Shown here piece after piece: positions 1 to 12,009 of a DNA stretch of 64,000 nucleotides. The notes beneath the pieces are model-generated. The model ran no database searches. It worked only from the letters and a program-made list of their open reading frames with translations, and was not told the DNA's origin. How positions within the stretch are numbered: position 1 is the stretch's first letter; every line of letters starts with the position of its first letter. The stretch is taken from the NCBI RefSeq assembly GCF_007565055.1, contig NC_044550.1:85374033-85438032 (forward strand). The letters are read 5' to 3'. The DNA comes from Rhinopithecus roxellana (Eukaryota > Chordata > Mammalia > Primates > Cercopithecidae). Position numbers and translations under genes: made by a program.

Positions 1-2500
1 GAGTGGTGGACAACCTGGAATGGATGGAGCAGAATGTTGCATAATCTCTAATCTCTCCCCTGCTTCTTTTTATATGTTTTGAATGAAGAGAGAACTATTT
101 TAGTTGACAGGAAGAAAAGACAAAAACTTTAAAAAGAACACACAACTACCAAGGTTTTGTCTTTGCCTGCATGCATAAAACTTGAGATTGGAATAAAATT
201 CTCAGTCTAATGTATTAGAGACTCAGAATCCAGATATTTTGGGAGTAGATGGCTCAGCAAAAACACAGATTACTTTTAGACTCAATCTATTATTTATTAT
301 TTCAATTTATAAAAAATGCACCCAATGCATCTTTGGGATGAGGAGTTCAAAGTCATTGTGATTGTGTAGTTGGCTAATCTCTCACATATAGAAATCTGTC
401 TATTTTATGTTGACTTGAAGTTGTGTTCTTTGAGAGACTGTCATGCCATAAAGACAAAAATTTAATTTTAAAGAATAAAGTCACAGTGTCGTCATAGATA
501 TATTAATTACTTTTAAGTTATGTATCACATAATGATTTCCTGTCAATAGAGGTTTTAGTTCAATTATGAGGAGTGGCTGCTGATATTTGGAGCGGGACTT
601 TATTTTTTATCTCTGTGGTTAATCATTCCTATTGCCTTGAAGTCAGAATAAAAAAACCATCCACAGAGTTCAAAGTGTGAACCCCATTATTTAGAAAATG
701 AAGTAATTAGGGTTTTTTTAAAAAAATTATCTGTGTTTACATTAAATTACCATTTCTAACACTTCCCCTTCTTTCTCCCACCTCCCCTCCCTGACCCCAC
801 TTCTAAAACACTTCTTTTTGGTCTGCCAAGTAGACTCAGTTTTCCAGTTTGATAAAAGAGAAAATGATTATGCTGAGCTCAAAAGATTCCTGTATTATTT
901 TAGTTGGAGATTGATAATGATTCTTTAAAAGTTCTAATTTTGATTCTGAGACTCTCCTTCCTAAAATAATTCATAATGCTGGGAAACATTTCTTATATTA
1001 AAATTTAATTTCAAGTGCTACATTTATTTGAAAAAATATTACTTTGAAATCAGTTTCTTGCTTTTCACTTAAAATATACTGTAAGCAGATAAAAAAATTA
1101 AGCTGTCTTTAAAAAGCTCTATTATAGATATCTACATACATAAATATTCAAATCTTGAGTTGGGTTTTGTTTTTACTTGATTTTTTTTGTTGTTTCTTGT
1201 GTAATTATATATATCTGGTAGGTTGCACCTATTTTCAATTAAAGTAGAAGCAATCAAAGTCTAGCTATGTGCTAAATACATTTTTGTATTGCTCTTTTTA
1301 TTTTTAAAGGTGAAAAACATTAATACATTCATAAATTCATAGATCAGCATCACTTGGCAAACTTCTTATATTAAATTAAGCAGCATTTAATTATTAAGCT
1401 CACTAGACAAATGAGTGAGATGCTAATTAAAGCCCCAGCAAACAGCCACTCTCCATTCCTGGTTTATAATTCAATGTCCACCAAAAGAGTCAAACAAAGG
1501 TCACCATATTACTTCACATCTGAACATTTAGTGAAGGAATCTGCTTGTTGAATCAGCCTCATTAGATCTAAATCTGAATAGTTTAAAAAGTATATAAAAC
1601 AAACAAATATGCTAAAAACTCCATAGACTGAGATTTCAAAAATGACATATAAAAGAAGTTACTTAGAAAAGTACATTTCACATTTTTGTGCAAAAAGTAA
1701 AAGCAAAGCAGTATTTTCAAATAGCAGGTAAATAGGCATTTGTGGTAAATAGAATTTTATTTCTCAAAATGTGTATTATCAACTCAACATTGCTGTAAGG
1801 CGTAAGTAGGATGAATAAAGCTGTATGGTACAGAAATAGACTTAAAATTGAGTTCAAGTTTTATCTTACCTATCATATGAATGTGAATGAAAATACTTCA
1901 AATGCTTAATCTGAACAAACTACTTATCATGGTGAACTTAATGAAATACTGGTTTCAAACAGTTTTTAGGACATAAACTACATAATAAAGAACCAGGGAT
2001 CCTATTGCCTATTACAATGAAGTGTTTCTGAAAGTACGTTACATCTTTCAACCTCCAGTTGATAAACATGATTGGACCATCTTCCAGAAGGAGGCTGCAA
2101 GAGTTCCTATGAGGCTGTCCAATTAGAGATTTCAAGAGCCAAATTCATATCGTATCAAACACTGCTGCTACTTTCTCTGCATTGCCTTCAGGAAAGCATA
2201 AAGCAACCCACAGGCTATTGTGAAATGCTTACCTGCCCAAAGTATGAGAAATGAGAAGTGAAAGGACCAGGTACATTTTCTCTAAGATTTCAACTCTGTA
2301 TTGTGTTTTTAAAGTAGAATTTAATAGGAATGAAAAATTCGGTTAGTCTGTTTCACCTGGTTAATTAAGACAACCTTAGGGTAGAAGGGTTATTTGCACT
2401 TACTGAATTAAGTAGCTAGTGAAACAGCTTTTCAGGGAAACCAAGCACTATGCTAGGCACATATAATTGCCATGACAGTGAGTTCATGTCCCCTGTGTCC
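1..2500. other. AT-rich sequence without recognised gene or repeat
   Basis: No open reading frame longer than about 65 codons and no familiar repeat consensus is visible. The stretch is AT-rich with short A and T runs. Around 1370-1500 there is a cluster of TAAT/ATTA cores, but nothing that defines a promoter or exon. Confidence 0.5.
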
Positions 2501-2509
2501 ATGCTGTTA

Positions 2510-2935
2510 GCAATGAGATTTCACAGATCTGTTCATCAAGAAGTGGAATCTATCTCTTCATCCCTGTAATTGGGGTTTACCTTGTGATTTATTTTGACCA
2601 ATAGAATGTGGCAGAAATGATGATGTGGCAGTACCCAGTCTAGCACTTAAGAAGTTTCACCGACTTTTCTCTTGGGACTCCTTCCTCTGTCACATGAACA
2701 AGCCTTGGCTACCTAGCTAGGGGATAAGACCACAAGGACCAGAACTAAGTCGGCCCAGTTATGCTAACAGAGGCCCCAGACACATGAGACAGCCCAGCCA
2801 AGATCAACAGATCTGACCTAAAGCTGATTTACAGCTGACCACAGGCACATGCAGGAGCCCAGCTGAGATCAGAGCAACTGTCCAGCTGAGCTCAGCCTAA
2901 ATTGCCATGAACTAAATAAATAAATGATACAAGTA
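2510..2935 (+). mobile_element. Old LTR-like interspersed repeat, probably MLT1-type MaLR
   Basis: The text around 2590 ('gaccaatagaatgtggcag') and around 2870-2910 (cagctgagctcagcctaaattgcc, followed by an aataaataaatga tail) matches a widely dispersed mammalian LTR-like consensus that I remember as MLT1-like. It is strongly diverged and the ends are not defined. The superfamily is uncertain; only its repeat nature is fairly safe. Confidence 0.45.
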
Positions 2936-3164
2936 TATTGTAATCTCATAATACTCCACTGTCCTCAGTTAACACTGTGGTACCTTATAGGAGTCAAGAA
3001 ATTCAAAGCCTGAACACATGAACACATTAAGCCACATCCCTATATGCACTGTCATCTTTAGATTGTCTGTTGGACACATTATAAGCCTGTGCCTGAATCA
3101 AACTTCATAGTCACTGCCTTTCAGTAACTTTTAAACAGTATTTATTATGGTAAAATCATTTACA

Positions 3165-3461
3165 AGCCAGGTGCAGTGACTCATACCTGTGGTCCCAGCG
3201 TTTTTGGAGGCCAGGGCAGGTGGCTCGCTTGAGCCTAGGAGTTAAGAGACCAACCTGGGCAACGTGGCGAAACCCCGTCTCTACAAAAAATACAAAAATG
3301 TTAGACATGGTGGTGCATGCCTATAGTCCCAGCTACTCAGAAGGCTGAGGTGGGAAGATTAATTGAGTCCAGGAGTTTGAGGCTGCAGTGAACTGTGATA
3401 GTGTCACTGCACTCCAGCCCGAGAGACAGAGTCAGACCCTGTCTCAAACCATCCCCCCAAA
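3165..3461 (+). mobile_element. AluJ
   Basis: This is a dimeric Alu in forward orientation with both monomers, the central A-rich linker and a degraded tail (aaaccatcccccc). Divergence and J-type positions such as 'gcttgagcctaggag' indicate an old AluJ. The 7-bp word atttaca lies just before (3158-3164) and just after (3462-3468), a probable target-site duplication. Confidence 0.88.
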
Positions 3462-3716
3462 ATTTACATTACTATGTAGAACTATACACAAAGTGTGTTT
3501 ATGCTTGCTTTGTTGACTTTTTTAATCTATTAAACAATTTAAAGTTGAGAACCAAAAAGAAATTAACCTAACAAGCTTCACATATTCACTAAAAAAACCA
3601 GACAATAGTGCAGGTTTTTGAACAATTAGTGATGTGTGTGTATATGATATTAGGAATGATCATCAATTCTCCCTCGTATCTGGGCATTTCAGATCAGTCA
3701 AGGACCATTCTATGAA

Positions 3717-6409
3717 ATTAAGAGTTATGGCCAATAATGAGTAAGGAGATTGAATCAGTAATCAAAGATTTCTTTCACATCAAGGAAAAGCCAGGACCTG
3801 ATGGCTTCACTGCTGAATTTGACCACACATTTAAATAATTAATACCAATATTTCTCAAACTCTCAAAGCATAATACCAAAGTGTAAATTGTCCCTGGATG
3901 CAAGGATGGTTCAACACATGCAAATTAATATATGTGACACAACACAGAATGAAGGACAAAAACTATATGATCATCTCAATAGATGCAGAAAAAGATTTGA
4001 CAAAACTTGACATCCTTTCAGTATAAAAACTCTCAACAAATTAAGTATAGAATGAATGCACCTGAACACAATAAAAGCCTTATATGACAAGCCCACAGCT
4101 AACATTATACTCAGTGGTGAAAAGTTGAAAGCTTTTTTAAAAGTCACGAACAAGATAAGGTTGCTCACTCTTGCCACTTCTTTTCACCATAGTGCTGGAA
4201 TTCCTAGCCACAGTAACTAGGCGAGAGAAAGAAATGAGTCATCCAAATCTGAAATGAAGAGGTTAAATTGTCTGTTTGCAGACATGATGTTATATACAGA
4301 AAACCCTAAAGTCTCCAAGTTACAATTAATAAATGAATTCGGTAAAGTTGCAGGAAAAAATCAACATACAAAAATAAATAGTGTTGTAATACACTAACAA
4401 CGAACTATTCAAAAGGGAAATCAAGAAAGTATGTTATTTACAATAGCTACAAATAACTACTTAAGAATAAATTTATCCAAGGGGGTAAAAGATCTGTACA
4501 CTGCAAGATATAAACTATTGATGAAAGAAATTGAAGAAACAACTAAATAGAAATATATTTTGTGTTCAATGATTGGAAGAATTAATATTGTTAAAATGTC
4601 CATACTATCTAAGGCAATGTACAGGTTCACTCTAATCTGTATCAAAATTCCAATAAAATATTTCACTGAAATAGAAAAAACAATTCTAACATTTGTATAG
4701 AATCATAAAAAGTCCTGAAGAGCCAGAGCAATCTTAAGCAAAAAGAACAAAGCGGGAGGCATCACACTACTTGATTTCAATATATATTACGAAGTTATAG
4801 TAATCAAAACAGCATGGTACTGGCATAAAAACAGACACATCAACCGATGGAACAGAATCAGAGTAGAGAGACCGGAAATAAACCCATGCTATTTACAGTC
4901 AGTTCATTTTCGACAAAGATGCCATGAACACACAGTGGAGAAGGAACAGTCTCTTCAATAGATAGTTTCGGAGAAACTGGATATCCACAGCAGAATAATG
5001 AAATTAGACCCTTATCTGATACCATATACAAAAATTAACTCAAAATGGATTAAAAACTTAAACATCAGACCTGAAACTGTAAAAGTACTAGAAGAAAATA
5101 CAGGAGGAAAGTTCCATAACATCTGTTTTGCATAGGCAACAAAGCAAAAAATAGACAAATAGAATCACAGCAAATAGAATCACCAAAAAGCTTCTACTCT
5201 GTGAAGGAAACAACTAACAGAATGAAGAGACAATCTATGGAATGAGAGAAAATATTTCAAACCATGCATCTGATAAGAAGTTAATATCCAAAATATGTAA
5301 GGTACTCAAACAACTTAACAGCAAGAAAACAAATAACCTAATTTAAAAATGGGCAAAGAACCTGAACAGATATTTCTCAAAAGAATATGTATTAGTAGCC
5401 AACAAATATATGAAAAAATGCTCAACATCACTAATTATCAGGGAACTGTAAATTAAATCTACAATAAGCTATCACTTCATGTATGTTATAATGGCTGTTA
5501 TCAAAAAGTCAGAAGAGAACAAGTATTAGGATGTGGAGAAAAGGGAACTCTTGCATACCATTGGTGGGAGTGTAAATTAGTGCAAACATTATGGAAAACA
5601 GTAAGGAAATTTCTCAAAAAATTAAAAATAGAACTAGCATATGATCCAGCAATCCCACCACTGAGTATATATACAAAGAAAATGACATTAATATATTGAA
5701 GAGATATCTGCACTCCCATATGGATTGTAGCATTATTCCCAATAACAAGATACAGAATCAACCGAAGTGCTGGTAAAGGATGAATGGAGTTTTTAAAATG
5801 TTATATATACATACATACACATATAACATATCACATTTATACACACACAATGGAATGTTTTAAAACTTTTAAAAATGTTCTATATATAATATACATATCA
5901 CATTTATACACACATACAGCCATACAATAGAATATTATTCAAACTTAAATTTTAAAGAGAAGAAAATTCTGTCATTTGTATCAACATGGATGAATCTGAA
6001 GGACATTATGCTAAGTGAAATAAAGCACAGTAAAACAAATACCTCGTGATCTCACTTATACGTGGAATCTATAAAATTTGATTCTAGAAATAGAGAATAG
6101 AATGGTAGTTGGGAGGGGAGGGAGAATTGGGGAGATGTTGGTCAAAGGATACACAATTTCAGTTAGGAGAAATAAACTCAGGAGATTTATTGTACAACAT
6201 GGTGACTATAGTTGACAACAATGTATGATGTACTTGAAAACTGCTAAGAGAGTAGATTTTAAATGTTCTCACCACACAAAAAATAATTATGTGAGGTAAT
6301 GCCTATGTTAATTAGCTGAATTTAGCCATTTCCCAATTATACATGATTCAAAACATCATGTTGTGCAGCATAAATATATACAATTTGTATTTATCAGTTA
6401 AAAAAAAAT
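3717..6409 (+). mobile_element. 5'-truncated L1 (L1MA type), ORF2 3' half plus 3'UTR
   Basis: The forward strand contains the second half of L1 ORF2 in broken frames. It starts near the fingers of the reverse transcriptase, where 'PGPDGFTAEF' can be read at about 3790-3820. It then runs through the C-terminal region and a 3'UTR of the L1MA kind (ggtgactatagttgacaac at 6202, ending in an A-rich tail at 6398-6409). The piece between about 3865 and 3890 joins sequences that are normally separated, so a short internal deletion is likely. A diverged ATAC/ACAC microsatellite lies at 5805-5935. Many stop codons: it is dead. Confidence 0.85.
5805..5935. repeat. Diverged AT/AC microsatellite with a partial internal duplication
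   Basis: Two similar blocks, each containing 'catatcacatttatacacac' (about 5825-5848 and 5895-5915), lie in tandem inside the L1MA 3' region. This looks like a small slippage-driven expansion. Confidence 0.6.
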
Positions 6410-6421
6410 CAACAATGACAA

Positions 6422-6705
6422 GGCCAGGTGGTGTGGCTCATGCCTGTAATCCCAGCACTTTGGGAGGCTGAGGCGGGCAGATCACCTGAGGTTAGGAGTT
6501 GGAGACCAGCCTAGCCAACATGGTGAATGAAACCCCATCTCTACTAAAAATACAAAAATTAGCCTGGTGGTGGTGCGCACCTGTAATCCCAGCTACTCGG
6601 GAAGCTGAGGCAGAAGAATTGGTTAAACCCAGGAGGCAGAGGTTCCAGTGAGCCTGAGATTGCACCACTGCACTCCAGCCTGGGTGACAAAGCGAGACTC
6701 CATCT

Positions 6706-6741
<36 letters not shown>
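6422..6741 (+). mobile_element. AluS inserted in the tail of the preceding L1
   Basis: A complete forward Alu begins at ggccaggtgg and ends in a poly-A run of more than 25 bases. The flanks aatcaacaatgacaa (6407-6421) and aatcagcaacaacaa (about 6740-6754) agree at 12 of 15 positions, as expected for an old target-site duplication. The insertion point lies only about 12 bases past the A-tail of the L1MA element. Confidence 0.9.
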
Positions 6742-6744
<3 letters not shown>

Positions 6745-8304
6745 GCAACAACAAAAAGTAGACACACGAAGTCTCCTCATCCTGAACCATTCACATTATT
6801 ATAACTTTAGGCCACTATATATTAATGTCCAAATTCATCATGAGCCATAGAGCAGACAAATGATAGAATTTGGAGTAGGAAGAATCTTCAGGACTTACTG
6901 AATGTGGGGGCAAAAAAACAACAGTATATAAAGAACCCCATTCTCTTGCTAGCTGTGCCACACATACCTTCTTTAGCCTAAAATTTTTTATCAGTAAAGT
7001 GAGAATTTGGGTATAAATGACTTCTTTGAGGTAGAGGGCAATTAAAAAAATTAATTCCTCTCTGCGTTCTGAAGGATGGTGAAAAAGAGCTGAATTACAT
7101 AGGACAATAAGTTTTTGAGAAGCCAAGTGGGGAAACAGAAGAAGGAAGATATAACCAGACAAAAGAAGTCTAATGGGAGGAATCTGGGAAATTTTCTTTT
7201 GCATGCTGTGTGAGTGTGTCCATAAGCCTTGCCCATTCTTTGGGAGTTAGAATATTGGGACAGGTTGGGAAGGTGCCGGGGATGTATTGCAAAGTACAAC
7301 TAAGTCCATCTAAGGGATCTAACATGTGCCAGGAGTGAGAAGAGAAGCTGTCCACAAAAGGCCAGTCATCTTTGGGTTCCATGAGATTCTTTGCGTGTCT
7401 CAAAATCTCTAGCTGTGAAAGCTATCCCTGCTTCACAGCATTTATCTTAAATAATAACTTGCTTTTTTTCTAAATCCTCTCAGAATTTTTGATGAGCCAT
7501 TTGGAACCTGACTGATGTATATCTCTGTGCTATATATTAAGAAAGGATTTGTCCAGAAGAAAAAAAGATCACACAAACAGGACTATAAAAATGACAAGAA
7601 AAAAAAAAAGCTGCTTGAAAGAGCAGTTTTCAAACACCTTACATACCTTAAAACATGATTTTATCAATTTTCCTTCATAAAATACATTAAAGTTATGACC
7701 AATCATCTAAAATGATGTGTCTATATGTTTTTTTCTAATTGTGCACAAAGATAATTGGAAGACATTTCCTTTTTAATGTGTAAATTAAAACAAGATTTAG
7801 GGAAGTTGGCTAATAATATGGCAGGCTGATTAGATGAATTCGTAAATTAACCCAAGCTGTTACTGTACATATGTAAGTCCTCTGAGATAGGAATTTTTAA
7901 TTGATTCCTCAAGGGTACTTGTTAAAGTGGCAAGATGGTTGCTTGACTGTTCATGTAAATAATAATAATAAAAAAAAGCTAACATAAAAAATGCTGTCAG
8001 TTAACCTCCATGCTGGTGGTAATGAACTTCATGCAGACACCACAATCACTGAACATCAAAGTTCCAGTTGAAATGCAAGCCCAGATAATTTCATTTGCTC
8101 TCTTCCTTCTCCCCTTCCAACTCCCTCCACCTCCAGTCTTATCCATCAGCAAGGGCAGACCCCTCTTGTCACCTACCCGTGCCCACACTCCAGTCCCCTC
8201 CAGCTCAGTTGTCCTCTTTACCTCTATCGTATACTACGGATTTGTGCATCATTCTAATGCTCACATCCTATCTCCCCTATAAAGTGCTAAATACATCGAA
8301 ACTT
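6742..8304. other. Single-copy sequence with a MIR-like remnant
   Basis: About 6880-7060 resembles a MIR in forward orientation (ctagctgtgccac, then 'tatcagtaaagtgagaat'). The rest, including a C/T-rich stretch at 8090-8215, shows no recognised family. A 129-codon open frame on the minus strand (6815-7204) has no recognisable domain, overlaps two other open frames and lies partly in the MIR-like piece, so I do not call it a gene. Confidence 0.45.
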
Positions 8305-8550
8305 CTTGTAGTGTCATGTGGTAGAAAGGGAATGGGATTTCATCTGCCTGAGCTGAGTTCAAATCCTAACTACTCAATTTTACAAATGTGCAACTTATGG
8401 AAGGTGACTTAACTAGAGTGCATGTTTCCTCATTTGTAATTTGAAGATGGTAATACCTATTTTGCATGGTTGCTGTGGGAATTTAAGATGATGTAGATAA
8501 AGCTCCCAGGATTTAGCACTTCATTAGTAGTGAAAATTATTTTCTTTGCC
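8305..8550 (+). mobile_element. MIR SINE
   Basis: The order of motifs fits a forward MIR: 'gagttcaaatcctaactac', 'cttatggaaggtgacttaac', 'tttcctcatttgtaatttg', then 'ggttgctgtgggaatttaag' and 'aaagctcccaggatttagca'. It is diverged, as is normal for this mammalian-wide family. Confidence 0.75.
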
Positions 8551-8637
8551 TGTGTCCTTTAATTGAAATCCAGCGTTACTCCAAGTGACACTGCTTCCAC
8601 CACAACACTGACTGTTGCTCCTGTATTTGGGCTTCTT

Positions 8638-9059
8638 TTTTAAATTTTAAAAATTAAAAAAGAAAACTTTTATTTTAGGTTCAGAGGTACATGTGCAGGT
8701 TTGTTATAGGGTAAATTGCCATGTCATGGGGACTTGTATACAGGTGATTTTGTCATTCGGGTGATAAGCATAGTACCCAATAGGTAGGTTTTCAATCCTC
8801 ACGCTCCCCTCTCCCTCCACTCTCAGGTGAGCTCTGGTGTTTGTTGTTCCTTCTTTGTGTCCATGTGTACTCAAGGTTTAGCCCCCACTTATAAGTAAGA
8901 ACATATGGTATTTGGTTTTCTTTTCCTGTTTTAGTTCACTTAGGACAATGGCCTCCAGCTCCATCCATATTGCTGCAAAGGACATTATCTTGCTCTTTTT
9001 TATGACTGTGTAGTATTCCATGGTGTGTATATACCACATTTTCTTTATCCAGTCTGCCA
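8638..9059 (-). mobile_element. L1 3' end, non-inverted part of a twin-primed insertion
   Basis: This is L1 3'UTR and the ORF2 C-terminal end read on the minus strand (61 codons open at 8878-9063 resemble the end of ORF2). At 9059-9060 the L1 sequence switches to the opposite strand. The short word gcttctt before it (8631-8637) recurs at 9550-9556 after the inverted part, a plausible target-site duplication for the whole insertion. Confidence 0.85.
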
Positions 9060-9549
9060 GCAAAAAACAAATAACTAATTAGAAAGTGGGCAAAAGACAT
9101 GAACACTTTTCAAAGGAAGACACACATGTGACTAACAAGCATATGAAAAAATGCTCAATATCACTAATCATTAGAGAAATGCAAATCGAAACCAAATGAG
9201 CGCTGGGCACAGTGGCTCATGCCTGTAATCCCAGCACTGTGGGAGGCTGAGGTGGGCAGATCACCTGAGTTCAGGAGTTCGAGACCGGCCTGGCTGACTT
9301 GACCAAACCCTGTCTGTACTAAAAATACAAAATTTAACTAGGCATGATGGTGCATGCCTGTAATCCCAGCTACTCAGGAGACTAAGGCAGGAGAACCACT
9401 TGAACCCAGGAGGCAGAGGTTGCAGTGAGCCAAGAGTGCACCACTGTACTCTAGCCTGGGCGACAGAGTGGGACTCCATCTCAACAAAACCCAGAAAAAC
9501 AGAAAACCAAATGAGATACCATCTCACACTAGTCAGAATGGATATTTTA
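9060..9549 (+). mobile_element. Inverted 5' part of the same L1, interrupted by an Alu
   Basis: 9060-9200 and 9505-9549 are ORF2 sequence on the plus strand ('aaagtgggcaaaagacatga', then 'gagataccatctcacac'), in the opposite orientation to the adjoining L1 3' end. This is the structure produced by twin priming. About 0.3 kb of ORF2 expected between the two halves is missing at the junction. An Alu lies inside. Confidence 0.82.
9201..9503 (+). mobile_element. AluS inside the inverted L1 segment
   Basis: A full forward Alu is flanked by a perfect 11-bp target-site duplication, aaccaaatgag, at 9190-9200 and 9505-9515. Removing the Alu and one copy restores continuous L1 ORF2 sequence, so the Alu is younger than the L1. 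Confidence 0.93.
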
Positions 9550-10139
9550 GCTTCTTAAAGAGGACTCAGCATTATCCTGGTTCCCCAAAACTGCTTTCTG
9601 ACAATTTTATGTAGTTTTCACCTAATAATGAAGTGTCCTGGACACTTCCATCTTTTACTTTCAAACAAAAACATGTATGCAATTGTTCTTTCATTTAATC
9701 CTTACAAGAATTCCAGGTGGTAGGGAAGGCCCATATTATTATCTCCATGATATATTCAAGTTCTCGTTACTGTCACCCCTGGGTCATTTCTTCTTAATCT
9801 TGAGGACTTTGGAGCTTGGCTCACAGCTTCTCTCTATTCTACCATCTACTGTCAACTTTGGTGACATCATGATATTTACTGATGAACCATCAAATGGCCT
9901 GCCCTTACACGGACATTTACCTCCATTTCATTTTACCAATTACATTTACAGAAGTATATTTTGAACTTTTGGATCACTTTTAACTGCTCGTCTGAAAATT
10001 TGAATTTGAAATGACTCTCTCTGCTGGCAACCTTGTATTTTTTCTCTTCTCAAACTTTTCCATTTCCATAAAACTTGTTCTGCCTCAGGACACAGTCCTG
10101 CTTCTTGAGTCCTTCCTAGTCCACTTCATTTCCTCCATA
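9550..10139. other. Old sequence with a MIR-like piece
   Basis: About 9675-9765 resembles a reverse-orientation MIR ('tcatttaatccttacaagaa', 'attattatctcca'). The remaining C/T-rich sequence, including a 95-codon open frame at 9677-9964, shows no recognisable protein family. Confidence 0.4.
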
Positions 10140-10330
10140 ACCAGCCTGAATTTCCAGCGTGTGCTTGTTCATTCATTCGTTCACTTGTTCATTCATTTAT
10201 TCCACATTTGTTGAATGTATTTTGTGTGTCAGACACTGTGGTAGGAACTGTGCTAGGCTCTGACCTCAGTCCAGAAGCAGCTCAGGGCAGACTGGTCAGT
10301 CAGTCCTTTCATCATACCCTCTTTGACACT
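10140..10330 (-). mobile_element. L2 3' end fragment
   Basis: On the plus strand the text runs ttcattcattcgttcacttg, 'acatttgttgaatgtatt', then 'cactgtggtaggaactgtgc'. This is the reverse complement of the 3' end of L2, which terminates in short ATGAA-type repeats. It is ancient and diverged. Confidence 0.6.
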
Positions 10331-10747
10331 TTTGGATTCGTTATCCTCTTTTCTTTCCTTTGTTCCTAGCAGGCAAACTATCTGATTTATTTCTTTCTTT
10401 CCCTGTTCTTAGACCCTCTGGCTCTAATCATCTTTAGGGAACATCTTGTCTCCTTCTGACTCCCTGCCTGAGCTGAGCCTTCAGTGCAAATCTAATTACT
10501 CATATATCCCGGACAGTCCTCTTTCTCTGCAGCCCCCTTTATTCCAAAGCTTTCCTTTCTCTTCAAACCTGTGTGCACCCTCCACATTCCAGCTCTCCGA
10601 GTGGATGACCCAGCCTGGCTTTACTAGGAAAACAAAGACCATTAGTTATGAATTCCCTCAGTATCCCTCACCAGTTATCTAGACTTCTTCCATATTATTC
10701 TCCTGTTTTTTTTTTTTCCCTCCCCCACCAAAAGGTAAGATCAAATG
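10331..10747. other. C/T-rich single-copy sequence
   Basis: Pyrimidine-rich stretch with no convincing open frame and no recognised repeat. It ends in a T-run near 10707-10720. Confidence 0.4.
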
Positions 10748-10946
10748 CTATGGTCTGAATGTGTCCTCCAAAATGCATATGTTGAAACTTGATTGCAATG
10801 TGATATATAGTGTTAAGAAGTGGGGCCTTGCCAGCACCTTAATCTTGGACTTTCCAGCTTCCAGAACTGTGGGAAATAAATTTATATTATTAATAAATTA
10901 TCCAGTCTCAGGTGCTTTGTTTTAGTGGCAAGAACTGACAAAGACA
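10748..10946 (+). mobile_element. MLT1/MST-type LTR (ERVL-MaLR), internally deleted
   Basis: The start 'tgctatggtctgaatgtgtc', the middle 'catatgttgaaacttga', the 'ccagaactgtgggaaataaa' polyadenylation region and the 'aagaactgacaaagaca' end follow the MLT1/MST consensus in order. About half the usual length is absent between 10820 and 10830. Confidence 0.75.
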
Positions 10947-11639
10947 ATAAAGCAAGAGAAGACATTGTTTTCATAGGTAGCATCTTAGGTTTTTTGGTCT
11001 CATCTCCTGACTTCCACCTCGATTTCTTATATTATGTGTTCTTTCAATCTTCCATGTTGCTTTCTTCAATAGATTCTTACCCTCAGCCTACAAATTTCTT
11101 CAGAGTCTTCTTTTCAGCCTCCCTACTCCTCAAGCTTCCATACAAAATTCCATTAACAATCAGCAATCTTGAGGAAGATGTCTCCACTCATTGCCTTCAA
11201 TAATCTGCCTTTTCTTCCTCCAAAACTAACAAAATTGCTTCAATACCTACTAGCCAATTTCCAGTGGCCCTTCAGGCTTCTAGTTCCCGGAAACAATTGA
11301 CCACCTCTTGTGTTTATTCTGACCCAGTCTATCGTCTGGCCAGAATTTGGCAAGTAGGAGCTCCAGCAAAAATCCTAGATCTTTTTTATTTTTATTTTTT
11401 GCCTTTTTCCAGTCTCAATCCTCCACCTCCAAGGTTCTGCATTTACTTCGTGTTTGACCTTTTGCTCCATCTTTGACTTCCAGCCAAAACTTATCACTTC
11501 AATCTGATGACAGATTTGCATTCTCTGGAAAATGTTTGGAACATGCCCACAGTGCCTTACAGGGTTCCAGGCGCTGTAACCCTACTCTGTGCCTAGTTAG
11601 CATATCTGATTTCCCTGATGGGTCTGTTCTGACCTCCTG
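10947..11639. other. C/T-rich old sequence, possibly L2-derived
   Basis: Pyrimidine-rich sequence directly upstream of a recognised L2. Its composition would fit a further 5' part of that L2 or another old LINE, but I cannot trace a convincing reading frame. No gene is supported. Confidence 0.35.
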
Positions 11640-12009
11640 TGCATGAGTGGGAGTCTTAAAGTCTCACCTCCCTTGGTTTTCATGACACTTTCCTCTCCTG
11701 ATGCTTTTTATACTCCTCTAACCACTCTTTCAAATATCTTGTGAAATCTCTTCTTTCTTCTCTTCTCACTCTATACTCTTTTCTTGGCAGATCTCATCCA
11801 CTCCATTGGCTTGAATACCATCTCTACATTGCCAGCTCCCAAATTTATAATTCCAATTTTGAATTTTTTTCTAAGTTCTACATATGTAATGCAAAATGCC
11901 CACTGGATAGCTTCAACATAATTAAAAGCAAATTTATCATCTTTTTCTTCTAATCTGTATCTTTTCTGTGTTCCCTGTCTCGGTTAATATTACTTTTAAC
12001 TGATTGCAC
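11640..12009 (+). mobile_element. L2 LINE, reverse-transcriptase part (left half)
   Basis: The open frame at 11741-11953 reads 'HPLHWLEYHLYIASSQIY'. This aligns with the L2 reverse-transcriptase palm region that normally carries YADD, so the catalytic aspartates are lost here. The L2 is interrupted at 12010 by a MER1A element and resumes at 12883. Confidence 0.7.

Noticed and set aside
6815..7204. 129-codon minus-strand frame
   Set aside because: No recognisable domain, overlapped by two other open frames, partly in a MIR-like piece.
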